Below, piece after piece: positions 46,660 through 54,897 of a stretch of 64,000 bases of DNA; the first letter of the stretch is position 1; each line of letters opens with the position of its first letter. Origin of the DNA: Sphingobium arseniciresistens (GTDB taxonomy: Bacteria > Pseudomonadota > Alphaproteobacteria > Sphingomonadales > Sphingomonadaceae); assembly GCA_029167225.1 (NCBI GenBank), contig JARFNK010000003.1, forward strand, positions 1 through 64,000, read 5' to 3'. The notes beneath the pieces were generated by a model that did no database searches, was not told the DNA's origin, and saw nothing but the letters and a program-made list of their open reading frames with translations. The position numbers and the translations under genes were made by a program.

Positions 46660-46845
46660 ATGGCGGTTGATGGTGGAACGGCAAAGGCGGAAGCGGGCGA
46701 GGAGCAGGCTGTCGTGGCGCTGGCCGCGCGGCTGATAGGCATGGATCTGCCCGAGGCGGTAGTGCCCGGCGTTGCGGCCAATCTGAAGCTGCTGGGCGAG
46801 CATCTGGCGCGGCTGGATGGACAGCCGGAGGCTGAACGCAGATGA
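46660..46845 (+). CDS. hpxX: HpxX-like / AtzG-like small subunit (DUF4089)
   Basis: A 61-residue helical protein with the DUF4089 pattern (EQAVVALAARLIGMDLPEAV, VAANLKLLGEHLARLD). In the s-triazine pathway the AtzG subunit of this family forms a complex with the amidase AtzE and resembles GatC. ATG 46660 (with GAGGGAC upstream) is used over 46642. The next gene, an amidase, overlaps by four bases, as in the hpxX-hpxY pair of the Klebsiella purine cluster. Confidence 0.8.
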   Translation: MAVDGGTAKAEAGEEQAVVALAARLIGMDLPEAVVPGVAANLKLLGEHLARLDGQPEAERR

Positions 46846-48233
46846 GCGCCGACTTGCCCGGGGCTGCAGACCTGCCCAATGACATTGCGGGCATCGCGCA
46901 GGCCGTGCGCAGCGGTGCGGTCTCCGCCACACGCTTCGCCCGTCGCGCGATTGATAGGATGGGCGTGGCCGATGGCGACGTGCTTGCCGCGACACGCATT
47001 CTGGAAGCGCGCGCGCTGGCCGATGCGGCTGCCGTCGATGCGATGGTGGCGTCCGGCGCCGATCCGGGGCCGCTTGCCGGCGTGCCCTTCGGCGTCAAGG
47101 ACCTGTTCGACATTGCCGGCCTGCCGACGACCGCCGGTGCAGCGATGCGGGCGCGTGCGGCGCCGGCGACCGGCGATGCCGAAGGCGTGCGGCGATGCGT
47201 CGCCGCGGGCGCCGTGCTGGTGGCGAGCCTCAACATGGACGAGTTCGCCTATGGCTTTGCAACCATCAACGCTGCCTATGGCACGACCCGCAATCCGCAT
47301 GACCTCTCGCGCCTTGCCGGGGGCTCCTCGGGCGGATCGGCGGCGGCGGTGGCGGCGGGCTTCCTGCCGCTGACGCTCGGCACCGACACCAACGGCTCGA
47401 TCCGGGTGCCGGCGTCGCTGTGCGGGGTATGGGGGCTGAAGCCCACCCATGGTGGCCTGCCGATGGCCGGGGCCTTTCCTTTCGTCGACAGCTTCGACGA
47501 TATCGGACCGTTCGCGGCCAGCCTTGCCGACCTGCGACTGGCGCATGGGGTGTTGGCCGGCGCGCCGCTGCCCCCGGTGGAGGCCGGGGGATTGCGCGTC
47601 GCGCGGCTGGGCGGCTGGTTCTCCGCCAATGTCGCGCCAGACATTGTGGCGGGGATCGACGCCATCGCCGCGCATCTGGGCGGCATGCCCGCCGTTGAAC
47701 TGCCACAGGTCGAGCGGGCGCGCTCCGCTGCTTTCCTGATGACGGCGGCGGAGGGCGGTGCCCGGCACCTGCCGGCGCTCCGGCGCGATGCCATGGGCTT
47801 TGATCCCCAGACTCGCGACCGCCTGATTGCCGGGGCGATGCTGCCGGCCAGCGCCTATTTCAGGGCGCAGGATTTCCGGTGCTGGTTCCTGCAGCAGGCG
47901 CTGGACCTGTTTGCGCGCCATGACGTGCTGATCGCGCCGGCGACGCCCTGCGCTGCGCCCTTGATCGCTGATCCGATGATCGACGTGGACGGCGCGAGGG
48001 TGCCCGCACGCGCGCATCTGGGCCTCCATACCCAGCCGATCAGTTTCATCGGCCTGCCCGTGATCGCCGCGCCGCTGGCCCGTGGGCCGGGCGAACTGCC
48101 GGTGGGCGTGCAACTCATCGGCGCGCCGGGGCGGGAGGACGTGCTGTTCGCGCTCGCCGCCGCGCTTGAGGATGCCGGGCTGCTGCGCGCCGCGCCGCCA
48201 GTCTTCCCTTTTCTCTCCCGGTTGCCAGCGTGA
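46842..48233 (+). CDS. hpxY: HpxY-like / AtzE-like amidase-signature hydrolase
   Basis: A 463-residue amidase-signature enzyme. The Ser-cisSer-Lys triad is visible as Lys in GVPFGVKDLFD (about 86), the cis-Ser in LAGGSSGGSAAA (about 163) and the nucleophile in GTDTNGSIRVP (about 186). It is most like AtzE, which hydrolyses the ureido amide of 1-carboxybiuret. In this cluster the equivalent substrate would be oxalurate or another ureido acid from purine breakdown. It overlaps its HpxX partner by four bases. Confidence 0.85.
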   Translation: MSADLPGAADLPNDIAGIAQAVRSGAVSATRFARRAIDRMGVADGDVLAATRILEARALADAAAVDAMVASGADPGPLAGVPFGVKDLFDIAGLPTTAGAAMRARAAPATGDAEGVRRCVAAGAVLVASLNMDEFAYGFATINAAYGTTRNPHDLSRLAGGSSGGSAAAVAAGFLPLTLGTDTNGSIRVPASLCGVWGLKPTHGGLPMAGAFPFVDSFDDIGPFAASLADLRLAHGVLAGAPLPPVEAGGLRVARLGGWFSANVAPDIVAGIDAIAAHLGGMPAVELPQVERARSAAFLMTAAEGGARHLPALRRDAMGFDPQTRDRLIAGAMLPASAYFRAQDFRCWFLQQALDLFARHDVLIAPATPCAAPLIADPMIDVDGARVPARAHLGLHTQPISFIGLPVIAAPLARGPGELPVGVQLIGAPGREDVLFALAAALEDAGLLRAAPPVFPFLSRLPA

Positions 48234-48249
48234 AAGCCGCTGCTATGAT
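48222..48249 (+). promoter_or_regulatory. Predicted sigma-70-type promoter for the purine permease
   Basis: TTGCCA (48222-48227) and TATGAT (48244-48249) are separated by 16 bases, close to the standard -35/-10. It overlaps the end of the hpxY gene and would start transcription near 48256, giving a leader of about 110 bases before the permease. A small CCTGCC/GGCAGG hairpin (48257-48277) begins that leader. Confidence 0.5.
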
Positions 48250-48365
48250 ACCCTTGCCTGCCAGATGAAAAGGCAGGAAATCCGGGGGGATGTCATCGAG
48301 AAGCGGACAATCCGTCGCACAGGCACCATGGCCCGTGCGCGGGTTCTGGGGGAACTGATCCGACG

Positions 48366-49727
48366 ATGACCGATGCTGTGCCTGTTGCCGATTCTTCCGC
48401 GCCCGCCTCTTCCATCGATCGCCACTTCCGCCTGACCGAACGCGGGACATCCGTGCGGACCGAGGTGCTGGCGGGTGTCACCACTTTCCTGACGATGGCC
48501 TATATCGTGCTGGTGAACCCGGCGATCCTGGGGCAGGCGGGGATGCCCGTCGCCGCCGTTGCTGCCGCGACCTGTTTCGCCGCCGCATTTGCCAGCATCC
48601 TGATGGGCTTCGTCGCCAATGTGCCGCTGGCGATGGCGCCGGGCATGGGTCTCAACGCCTATTTCAGCTTTACCGTCGTGCAGCAGATGGGCGTGCCCTG
48701 GCCGGTGGCGCTGGGCTGCGTGTTCATATCCGGCGTCGCCTTCGTGCTGCTGACGCTGGTAGGCGTGCGCCAGCTGATCGTCGCCGCCATCCCGCCATCG
48801 CTGTTTGCCGCGGTCGCCGGTGGCATCGGCATGTTCATCGGCTTCATCGGCCTGAAGAATGCCGGGATCGTCGTCTCCAATCCCGCGACCGCCGTGGGGC
48901 TGGGCGACATGCATTCGCCCGGTGTGCTGCTCGCCATCTTCGGCCTCGTGCTGATCGGCGCGCTGTCGGTCTGGCGGGTGAAGGGCGCGATCCTGATCGG
49001 CATGGTGGTGACGACGATCGCCGCCGCGCTGCTGGGACAGGTGAGCTTCAAGCCGGAGCCCTATAGCCTTGGCGCGCTGACGGAAACAGCCTTCCGCCTC
49101 GACCTCGCCGGCGTGTTCGGCGCGCCCGGCAAGCATGGGCTGGGCGTGCTGGAGATCGTCTTCGTCTTCCTGTTCGTCGACCTGTTCGACAATCTCGGCA
49201 CGCTGGTTGCCGTCACCAAGCGGGCGGGGTTGATGGATGCGGCCGGGCGGATACCGGGCCTCAACCGCATCTTGCTGACCGATGCGACCGCGACCATCGT
49301 CGGATCGATGGCGGGGACCAGCACCGTCACCAGCTATGTCGAGAGCGCGGCGGGCGTACAGGCGGGCGGGCGCACCGGCCTGACCGCGATCGTCACCGGC
49401 ATCCTCTTCCTCGCAGCCATGTTCGCCGCGCCCTATGCGCAGCTGGTACCGGTCGCCGCGACCGCGCCGGCGCTGATCCTCGTCGGCAGCCTGATGATGG
49501 CGCCGCTGGTCGAGGTCGCGTGGGACGAGCCGTTCGAGGCGATCCCGGCATTCCTGACGGTCGTGCTGATCCCGCTGACCTTTTCCATCGCCAACGGCCT
49601 GGCCTTCGGCATCACCGCCTATGCGCTGCTCAAATTGCTGCGCGGCACCGCCACCAAGGGAGACTGGTTATTATTCGTTCTTGCAGCCCTGTTCGTCGCG
49701 CGTTTCGCCTGGATGAGCGCGGCATGA
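48366..49727 (+). CDS. AzgA/GhxP-type purine permease (NCS2 family)
   Basis: A 453-residue transporter with about 12-14 hydrophobic spans. The MAPGMGLNAYFSFTVVQQMG segment near 84, the FLFVDLFDNLGTLVA and VGSMAGTSTVTSYVESAAG motifs mark the COG2252 (AzgA) clade for adenine, guanine and hypoxanthine. The xanthine/uracil clade of NCS2 has different motifs, so a purine-base importer is likely. Its stop overlaps the start of the exported nucleosidase gene. Confidence 0.88.
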   Translation: MTDAVPVADSSAPASSIDRHFRLTERGTSVRTEVLAGVTTFLTMAYIVLVNPAILGQAGMPVAAVAAATCFAAAFASILMGFVANVPLAMAPGMGLNAYFSFTVVQQMGVPWPVALGCVFISGVAFVLLTLVGVRQLIVAAIPPSLFAAVAGGIGMFIGFIGLKNAGIVVSNPATAVGLGDMHSPGVLLAIFGLVLIGALSVWRVKGAILIGMVVTTIAAALLGQVSFKPEPYSLGALTETAFRLDLAGVFGAPGKHGLGVLEIVFVFLFVDLFDNLGTLVAVTKRAGLMDAAGRIPGLNRILLTDATATIVGSMAGTSTVTSYVESAAGVQAGGRTGLTAIVTGILFLAAMFAAPYAQLVPVAATAPALILVGSLMMAPLVEVAWDEPFEAIPAFLTVVLIPLTFSIANGLAFGITAYALLKLLRGTATKGDWLLFVLAALFVARFAWMSAA

Positions 49728-50653
49728 TGCGCGTGCTCTGTGGTGCCGGGCTCGCCCTGCTGGCGCTGGTCGCTACGCCGGCCATGGCGCAGAAAGTCGA
49801 CACCACCCCGCGGACGGCGGTGATGACGGCCTTCCCGCCGGAATGGGATTCGATGGTCCACATGGTCGAGAAACCGGTGGAGCATCATATCAACGGCCTG
49901 CTCATCCTGACCGGTACGATGGCGGGCAAGCCAGTGGTGCTGATGCAGAGCGGCGTGTCGATGGTGAATGCGGCGATGACGTCGCAGCTGCTGCTGGATC
50001 GCTTCACCGTGAAGCGCATCGTCTTTTCCGGGATTGCGGGCGGCATCGACCCCGGCCTCGATGTCGGCGACGTCGTGGTGCCCGAGCGGTGGAACCAGTA
50101 TATGGAGGTCTCGCTCGCGCGGAAACTGCCCGATGGCAGCTGGGCGCCGCCCGAGCGGCAGGATGCCGACGCCCTGCCCAATTACGGCATGATGTTCCCG
50201 CGCGGCGTGCGCGTGGGCAATGCGACCGAGCCTTCGACCCGTCACCGCTGGTTCATGGCCGATCCCGCGCTGCTGACGCTCGCCCGATCCTCCATCACGG
50301 GCGCGAAGCTGGCGCGCTGCCTGCCCGCGACCGGCGCCGCAACGCCGAAATGCCTGGAGAAGGAACCCAAGGTCATCGTCGGCGGCGGGGGCGTCAGCGG
50401 GCCGGCCTTCGCCGACAATGCCGAATATCGCGAATATCTGTTCAAGACCTTCCAGGCGCAGGTGCTTGACATGGAGAGCGCGGCGGTGGCCCATGTCGCC
50501 TATGCCAACAGCGTGCCCTATATCGCCTTCCGCAGCCTGTCCGATCTGGCCGGTGGCGGCGATGGCCCCAACCAGATGGTGATTTTCATGAACCTGGCGG
50601 CGGTCAATTCCGCGACCGTGGTGCGCAGCTTCGTGGCGGCGCTGCCGGATTGA
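49724..50653 (+). CDS. Exported purine nucleosidase / phosphorylase-superfamily protein
   Basis: A 309-residue protein of the PNP/MTAN fold with an N-terminal signal peptide (cleavage near AMAQ). FSGIAGGIDPGLDVGDVVV, DMESAAVAHVAYANSVPYIA and FRSLSDLAG hold the ribose-binding Glu and the Asp in the base site. An extracytoplasmic member could release bases from nucleosides outside the inner membrane. It overlaps the permease gene, which suggests that it feeds that transporter. Most relatives are cytoplasmic, so export is notable. Confidence 0.8.
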   Translation: MMRVLCGAGLALLALVATPAMAQKVDTTPRTAVMTAFPPEWDSMVHMVEKPVEHHINGLLILTGTMAGKPVVLMQSGVSMVNAAMTSQLLLDRFTVKRIVFSGIAGGIDPGLDVGDVVVPERWNQYMEVSLARKLPDGSWAPPERQDADALPNYGMMFPRGVRVGNATEPSTRHRWFMADPALLTLARSSITGAKLARCLPATGAATPKCLEKEPKVIVGGGGVSGPAFADNAEYREYLFKTFQAQVLDMESAAVAHVAYANSVPYIAFRSLSDLAGGGDGPNQMVIFMNLAAVNSATVVRSFVAALPD

Positions 50654-52236
50654 TGCAGCACAGCCCCCAGTCGCTTCGCGGGATCGTGACCGCGCCGCAT
50701 CATCTGGCGGCGCAGGCCGGGCGCGACATCTTGGCGGACGGCGGCAATGCGGTGGAGGCGGCGGTGGCCGTCGCCGCGACGCTGGCGGTCGTCTATCCAC
50801 ATATGACGGGTATCGGCGGCGACGGCTTCTGGCTGATCGCCAATCCCGATGGGTCGGTCGAGGCGATCGACGCCTGCGGACGGAGCGCCGCTGCGGCGGA
50901 CCTGTCGCTCTACGCCGGCATGGAGGCGGTGCCATGGCGCGGGCCGCTGGCGGCGAACACTGTCGCTGGCACGATTTCCGGCTGGGCGCTGGCGCTGGAG
51001 AAATATGGCGCGGGCATCGGGCTGGAACGCCTGCTGCGCGATGCGATCCACCATGCCGATGCGGGCGTGGTGGTGACGCGCGGCGGCGCGGGGATCGCGG
51101 CGGCCAAGGGCGCGGAGCTGCGGGGGCTGCCTGGCGCCTGGGCCGAGACGTTCGAGCCGGAAGGGCGACCGCTCCAAGAGGGCGACATCCTGCGCCAGCC
51201 GATGCTCGCCGGCACGCTGCGGCGGCTGGTCGCGGAAGGGCTGGAGAGTTTCTACACGGGCACGCTGGGCGCCGACATTGCCGCAGACCTTGCCGCGCTG
51301 GGCAGCCCGGTATCGGCACAGGATCTGGCCGATCATCGCGCCGAGCCCTCCGTGCCGCTGCATGTGCCGGTGAGCGGCGCGCGCCTCTACAATCATGCGC
51401 CGCCGACACAGGGCATTGCCGCGCTGCTCATCCTGGCGCTCTACGACCGGCTGGGCGTGCGCGGGCCAGCCGATGGCTTCGCGCATGTGCATGGACTGGT
51501 CGAGGCCACGAAACAGGCGTTCCTCTGGCGCGACCGGCATTGCGGCGATCCGGCATGGATGACCGCCGATCCACAGGTGCTGCTGGACGATGCGATGGCG
51601 CTCGACGCGATGGCCGCGCGCATCGATCCCGCCACTGCGCTGCCTTGGCCGCAGCCCTCGCAGCTTGGCGACACGACATGGTTTGCCGCCGCCGACGGCG
51701 AGGGCCGCGTGGTCAGCTGCATCCAGTCCACCTATTTCGAATTCGGCTCCGGCATCGTGCTGCCGAAGACCGGGATCACCTGGCAGAACCGGGGGGCATC
51801 TTTCCGGCTGGCGGCCGATGGCTGGAATGCGCTGAAGCCTCGGCGCAAGCCCTTCCATACGCTCAACCCGGCGCTTGCCCGCTTCGATGACGGCCGCGTC
51901 ATGGCATATGGCACCATGGGCGGGGAGGGCCAGCCGCAGACGCAGGCGGCGCTCTTCTCGCGCTATGCCTGGGGTGGGGTGGGCTTGCAGGACGCGATTT
52001 CCCGTCCGCGATGGCTGCTCGGGCGGACATGGGGCGAGGACAGCGCCAGCCTGAAGATCGAGGACGGGTTCGACCCCTCGCTCTACGTCGCGCTTGCCGA
52101 CGCCGGGCATGAGGTGGAACGGGTCGGGCCGCTGACGGCGATGATGGGCCATGCCGGCGCCATCGTGCGCCATCCCGACGGGCGGCTGGAGGGCGCGAAC
52201 GATCCGCGCAGCGATGGCATGGTGAGCACATGGTGA
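50653..52236 (+). CDS. hpxW: HpxW-like gamma-glutamyltransferase-family Ntn hydrolase (oxamate amidohydrolase type)
   Basis: A 527-residue Ntn hydrolase that should self-cleave before a threonine; the nucleophile is in SQLGDTTWFAAADGEG (about 341). GGNAVEAAVAVAATL, the DACGRSAAAADLS region, and FGSGIVLPKTGITWQNRG are family motifs. In Klebsiella HpxW cleaves oxamate to oxalate and ammonia. It is soluble here, with no signal peptide, unlike true periplasmic gamma-glutamyltransferase. Genes on both sides are purine-catabolic. The assignment rests on context and family. Confidence 0.78.
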   Translation: MQHSPQSLRGIVTAPHHLAAQAGRDILADGGNAVEAAVAVAATLAVVYPHMTGIGGDGFWLIANPDGSVEAIDACGRSAAAADLSLYAGMEAVPWRGPLAANTVAGTISGWALALEKYGAGIGLERLLRDAIHHADAGVVVTRGGAGIAAAKGAELRGLPGAWAETFEPEGRPLQEGDILRQPMLAGTLRRLVAEGLESFYTGTLGADIAADLAALGSPVSAQDLADHRAEPSVPLHVPVSGARLYNHAPPTQGIAALLILALYDRLGVRGPADGFAHVHGLVEATKQAFLWRDRHCGDPAWMTADPQVLLDDAMALDAMAARIDPATALPWPQPSQLGDTTWFAAADGEGRVVSCIQSTYFEFGSGIVLPKTGITWQNRGASFRLAADGWNALKPRRKPFHTLNPALARFDDGRVMAYGTMGGEGQPQTQAALFSRYAWGGVGLQDAISRPRWLLGRTWGEDSASLKIEDGFDPSLYVALADAGHEVERVGPLTAMMGHAGAIVRHPDGRLEGANDPRSDGMVSTW

Positions 52237-52264
52237 AGGCCGTGCTGAGATCGCGGGTGGCCAG

Positions 52265-53518
52265 ATGGTGAGCGTGCTCGGCGGCATCGCCCCCGGCGGG
52301 GCGCGGGCGGTGGCGCGCTGCGACGCGCTGGGCGTTGCGCCCTATAGCGACATGGCGGGCGGGCTCTACCGTGGCTACCTGACGCCTGCCTACGCCGCCG
52401 CGCAGGATGCCGTCGCGGGCTGGATGGCGGAAGCGGGCATGGTGGTGACGCGCGACGCCGCCGCCAACCTCATCGGCCGCTATGAAGGCAGCATTGCCCA
52501 AGCGCCCGCGCTGCTGATCGGCAGCCATCTCGACAGCGTGCGCGATGCAGGGCGCTATGACGGGCCGCTCGGCATCATGCTGGGCATCGAATGCGTCGCC
52601 GCGCTCCATGCGCAGGGCAGGCGCCTGCCCTTCCCGATCGAAGTGATTGCCTTTGGCGATGAGGAGGGATCGCGTTTTCCCGCCGCGATGCTGACCAGCC
52701 GCGCGGTCGCCGGCACGCTCGCCGCGCAAGCGCTCGATATTGTGGATGCCGATGGCGTGGCGCTGGGCAAGGCGGGGGTCGACGTTGCGCGCTATCTTTC
52801 GGCGAAGCGCGCGCCGGGTTCCACGCTTGCCTATCTGGAGACGCATATCGAGCAGGGGCCGGTGCTGGAGGCGCAGGGGCTGGCCGTGGGAACCGTCACC
52901 GGCATCGCCGCGCAGATGCGCTACCAGCTGACGATCACCGGGACGGCCGGTCATGCCGGCACCAGCAGCATGGGCCTGCGCCGCGATGCGCTTGCTGGCG
53001 CGGCGGAAATGATGGTCGCGATCGAAGGGATCGCGCGGCGCGACGCATCCGATCTGGTGGCGACGGTCGGTCGGATCGAGGCGCTGCCGGGCGCGGCCAA
53101 TGTCATCCCCGGCACCGTGCGCTTTACGCTGGACGTGCGCTCGGGCGATCCGCAGCGTCGCGACCGCGCGGCTGGCGGCATGCTGGATGAAGTCGCCGCC
53201 ATTTGTGCCCGGCGCGGGCTGGATTTCGCCATCGAACGGGTCCACGATCTGCCGGCCAGCCCCTGCGACGATCGGCTGATGGCGCTGATGGATGCGGCGA
53301 TCGGTCGGGCCGGCGCGCCGCCCTTCCGCCTCGTATCCGGTGCGGGGCATGATGCGATGGTGATGGCGGCGCTGTGCCCCACCGCCATGCTGTTCATCCG
53401 CTGTGCCGGTGGGGTCAGCCATAACCCGGCCGAAGCGGTGGATGCCGCGGACGTGGAGGTTGCGCTGGCGGTGATGCTGCACTTCGTCGATGGCCTTGGA
53501 GAGACGTTTGAACCCTGA
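52265..53518 (+). CDS. Allantoate amidohydrolase (M20/M40 family; HpxK/AllC type)
   Basis: A 417-residue di-metal amidase. Metal-site motifs are IGSHLDSVRDAGRYDG, FGDEEGSRF, ETHIEQGPVLE and the closing GGVSHNPAE. It should turn allantoate into ureidoglycine (or ureidoglycolate) plus CO2 and ammonia. Related N-carbamoyl-amino-acid hydrolases are possible, but the position between HpxW and a PucG-type aminotransferase argues for allantoate. It lies 28 bases after hpxW. Confidence 0.85.
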   Translation: MVSVLGGIAPGGARAVARCDALGVAPYSDMAGGLYRGYLTPAYAAAQDAVAGWMAEAGMVVTRDAAANLIGRYEGSIAQAPALLIGSHLDSVRDAGRYDGPLGIMLGIECVAALHAQGRRLPFPIEVIAFGDEEGSRFPAAMLTSRAVAGTLAAQALDIVDADGVALGKAGVDVARYLSAKRAPGSTLAYLETHIEQGPVLEAQGLAVGTVTGIAAQMRYQLTITGTAGHAGTSSMGLRRDALAGAAEMMVAIEGIARRDASDLVATVGRIEALPGAANVIPGTVRFTLDVRSGDPQRRDRAAGGMLDEVAAICARRGLDFAIERVHDLPASPCDDRLMALMDAAIGRAGAPPFRLVSGAGHDAMVMAALCPTAMLFIRCAGGVSHNPAEAVDAADVEVALAVMLHFVDGLGETFEP

Positions 53519-54749
53519 CCTCAACCCGCTGCTCTTCGGTGAGATCGACCCGCCCCAGCGGCTGCTGATGGGGCCGGGGCCGGTCAATGCGCATCCCCGC
53601 GTGCTGCGCGCCATGTCGGCTGACCTGCTGGGCCAGTTCGACCCGGAAATGACCGGCTATATGAACCAGGTGATGGCGCTCTATCGCCCGATCTTCGGCA
53701 CGGCGAACCATTGGACCATGCTCGTCGATGGCACCGCGCGGGCGGGGATAGAAGCGGCGCTGGTTTCGCTGGTCGCGCCGGGCGACCGGGTGCTGGTGGT
53801 GAATTTCGGTCGCTTCGGCCTGCTGCTCACCGAAATCCTCGGCCGCATCGGCGCGGTGATCGAAACGGCCGATGCGCCCTGGGGAGAAGTGGTGCCGATG
53901 GAGGCCATCGCCGCCGCCATCGCGCGCTTCGGGCCGAAGGTCGTCGCCTGCGTGCATGGCGACACCTCGACGACGATGGCGCAGCCGCTGGATGGGCTGG
54001 GCGCGCTGTGCCGCGAGGCGGGGGCGCTCAGCTATGTCGATGCCACCGCGACCATCGGCGGCATGGCGCTGGCGGCGGATGGCTGGGGCGTGGACGTCGT
54101 GACGGGCGGCCTGCAGAAATGCCTGGGAGGGCCATCGGGCTCCGCGCCGATCACCATATCGGATCGCGCCGCCGAGCATATCTTCGCGCGCCGCCATGTG
54201 GAGCAGGGCATCCGCCGCGACGACATCGTCGACGGCACAGGTATCCGCATCGGCTCCAACTATTTCGACCTCGCCATGATCATGGATTACTGGTCGGAAA
54301 AGCGCCTCAACCATCATACCGAGGCGACGACGATGCTCTACGGCGCGCGGGAATGCGCGCGCATCTGCCTGGCCGAGGGGCTGGAGGCACGCTATGCCCG
54401 CCATGCTTCGGCCGGTCGCGCGGTCACGGCGGGGCTGCGGGCGATGGGGCTGAGCGTGTTCGGCGACGACGCGCATCGCATGACCAATGTGACCGGCGTC
54501 TACATCCCCGAGGGTGTGGATGGCGAGGCGGTGCGCACCGCCATGCGCGAGCATTTCGAGATCGAGATCGGCACGGCCTTTGGCCCGCTGCAGGGCAAGG
54601 TCTGGCGGATCGGCGCGATGGGCTACAATGCGATGAAGCACAAGGTGCTGACCACGCTGGCCGCGCTGGAAGTGTGCCTGCGCGCGCAGGGCTTTGCGCT
54701 GCCCGCGGGCGCGGCGGTGGATGCGGCCTTGCTGGGGTGGGAGGGGTGA
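53490..54749 (+). CDS. Class V aminotransferase, PucG type ((S)-ureidoglycine-glyoxylate aminotransferase)
   Basis: A 419-residue PLP enzyme. LLMGPGPVNAHPRVLRAM, HWTMLVDGTARAGIEAALVS and the Schiff-base lysine in GGLQKCLGGPSG (about 210) are typical. PucG/HpxJ-type members convert ureidoglycine and glyoxylate to oxalurate and glycine. Context (allantoate amidohydrolase before, allantoinase after) makes this the best assignment. Starts at 53490 (ATG) or 53508 (TTG, with GGAGAG upstream) are both possible. Confidence 0.85.
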   Translation: MALERRLNPDLNPLLFGEIDPPQRLLMGPGPVNAHPRVLRAMSADLLGQFDPEMTGYMNQVMALYRPIFGTANHWTMLVDGTARAGIEAALVSLVAPGDRVLVVNFGRFGLLLTEILGRIGAVIETADAPWGEVVPMEAIAAAIARFGPKVVACVHGDTSTTMAQPLDGLGALCREAGALSYVDATATIGGMALAADGWGVDVVTGGLQKCLGGPSGSAPITISDRAAEHIFARRHVEQGIRRDDIVDGTGIRIGSNYFDLAMIMDYWSEKRLNHHTEATTMLYGARECARICLAEGLEARYARHASAGRAVTAGLRAMGLSVFGDDAHRMTNVTGVYIPEGVDGEAVRTAMREHFEIEIGTAFGPLQGKVWRIGAMGYNAMKHKVLTTLAALEVCLRAQGFALPAGAAVDAALLGWEG

Positions 54750-54802
54750 GCGGCTTTTCCCATCCGATCGGGCTGCGCTTGCACATGCTCTGCTATTCCA
54801 CC

Positions 54803-54885
54803 TCCGTTCGGGCTGAGCGTGTCGAAGCTCTGTTCTTTCCTGAAGAAAAGAAGGACGCGGCTTCGACACGCTCGGCCCGAACGGA
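54803..54885. repeat. Long palindromic element in the purine operon
   Basis: Two 26-base arms (54803-54828 and 54860-54885) are complementary with a single G-T wobble, around a 31-base loop that has its own TTCTTT/AAAGAA inner stem. The arms begin TCCGTTCGGGCTGAG and end CTCGGCCCGAACGGA. It lies 12 bases before the puuE start. It resembles dispersed REP-like palindromes common in sphingomonad genomes and may alter mRNA stability or expression between neighbours. Confidence 0.85.
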
Positions 54886-54897
54886 CGAGAGGTTTCT

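Noticed and set aside
46398..48113. Upstream in-frame extension of the DUF2147 gene
   Set aside because: The extension is antisense to the amidase and lacks any homology; a signal peptide begins at the internal ATG at 46397.
46842..48233. GatA subunit of the Glu-tRNA(Gln) amidotransferase
   Set aside because: The amidase is shorter and its partner is DUF4089, not GatC. It sits in a purine cluster without gatB, so an AtzE/HpxY-type role is preferred.
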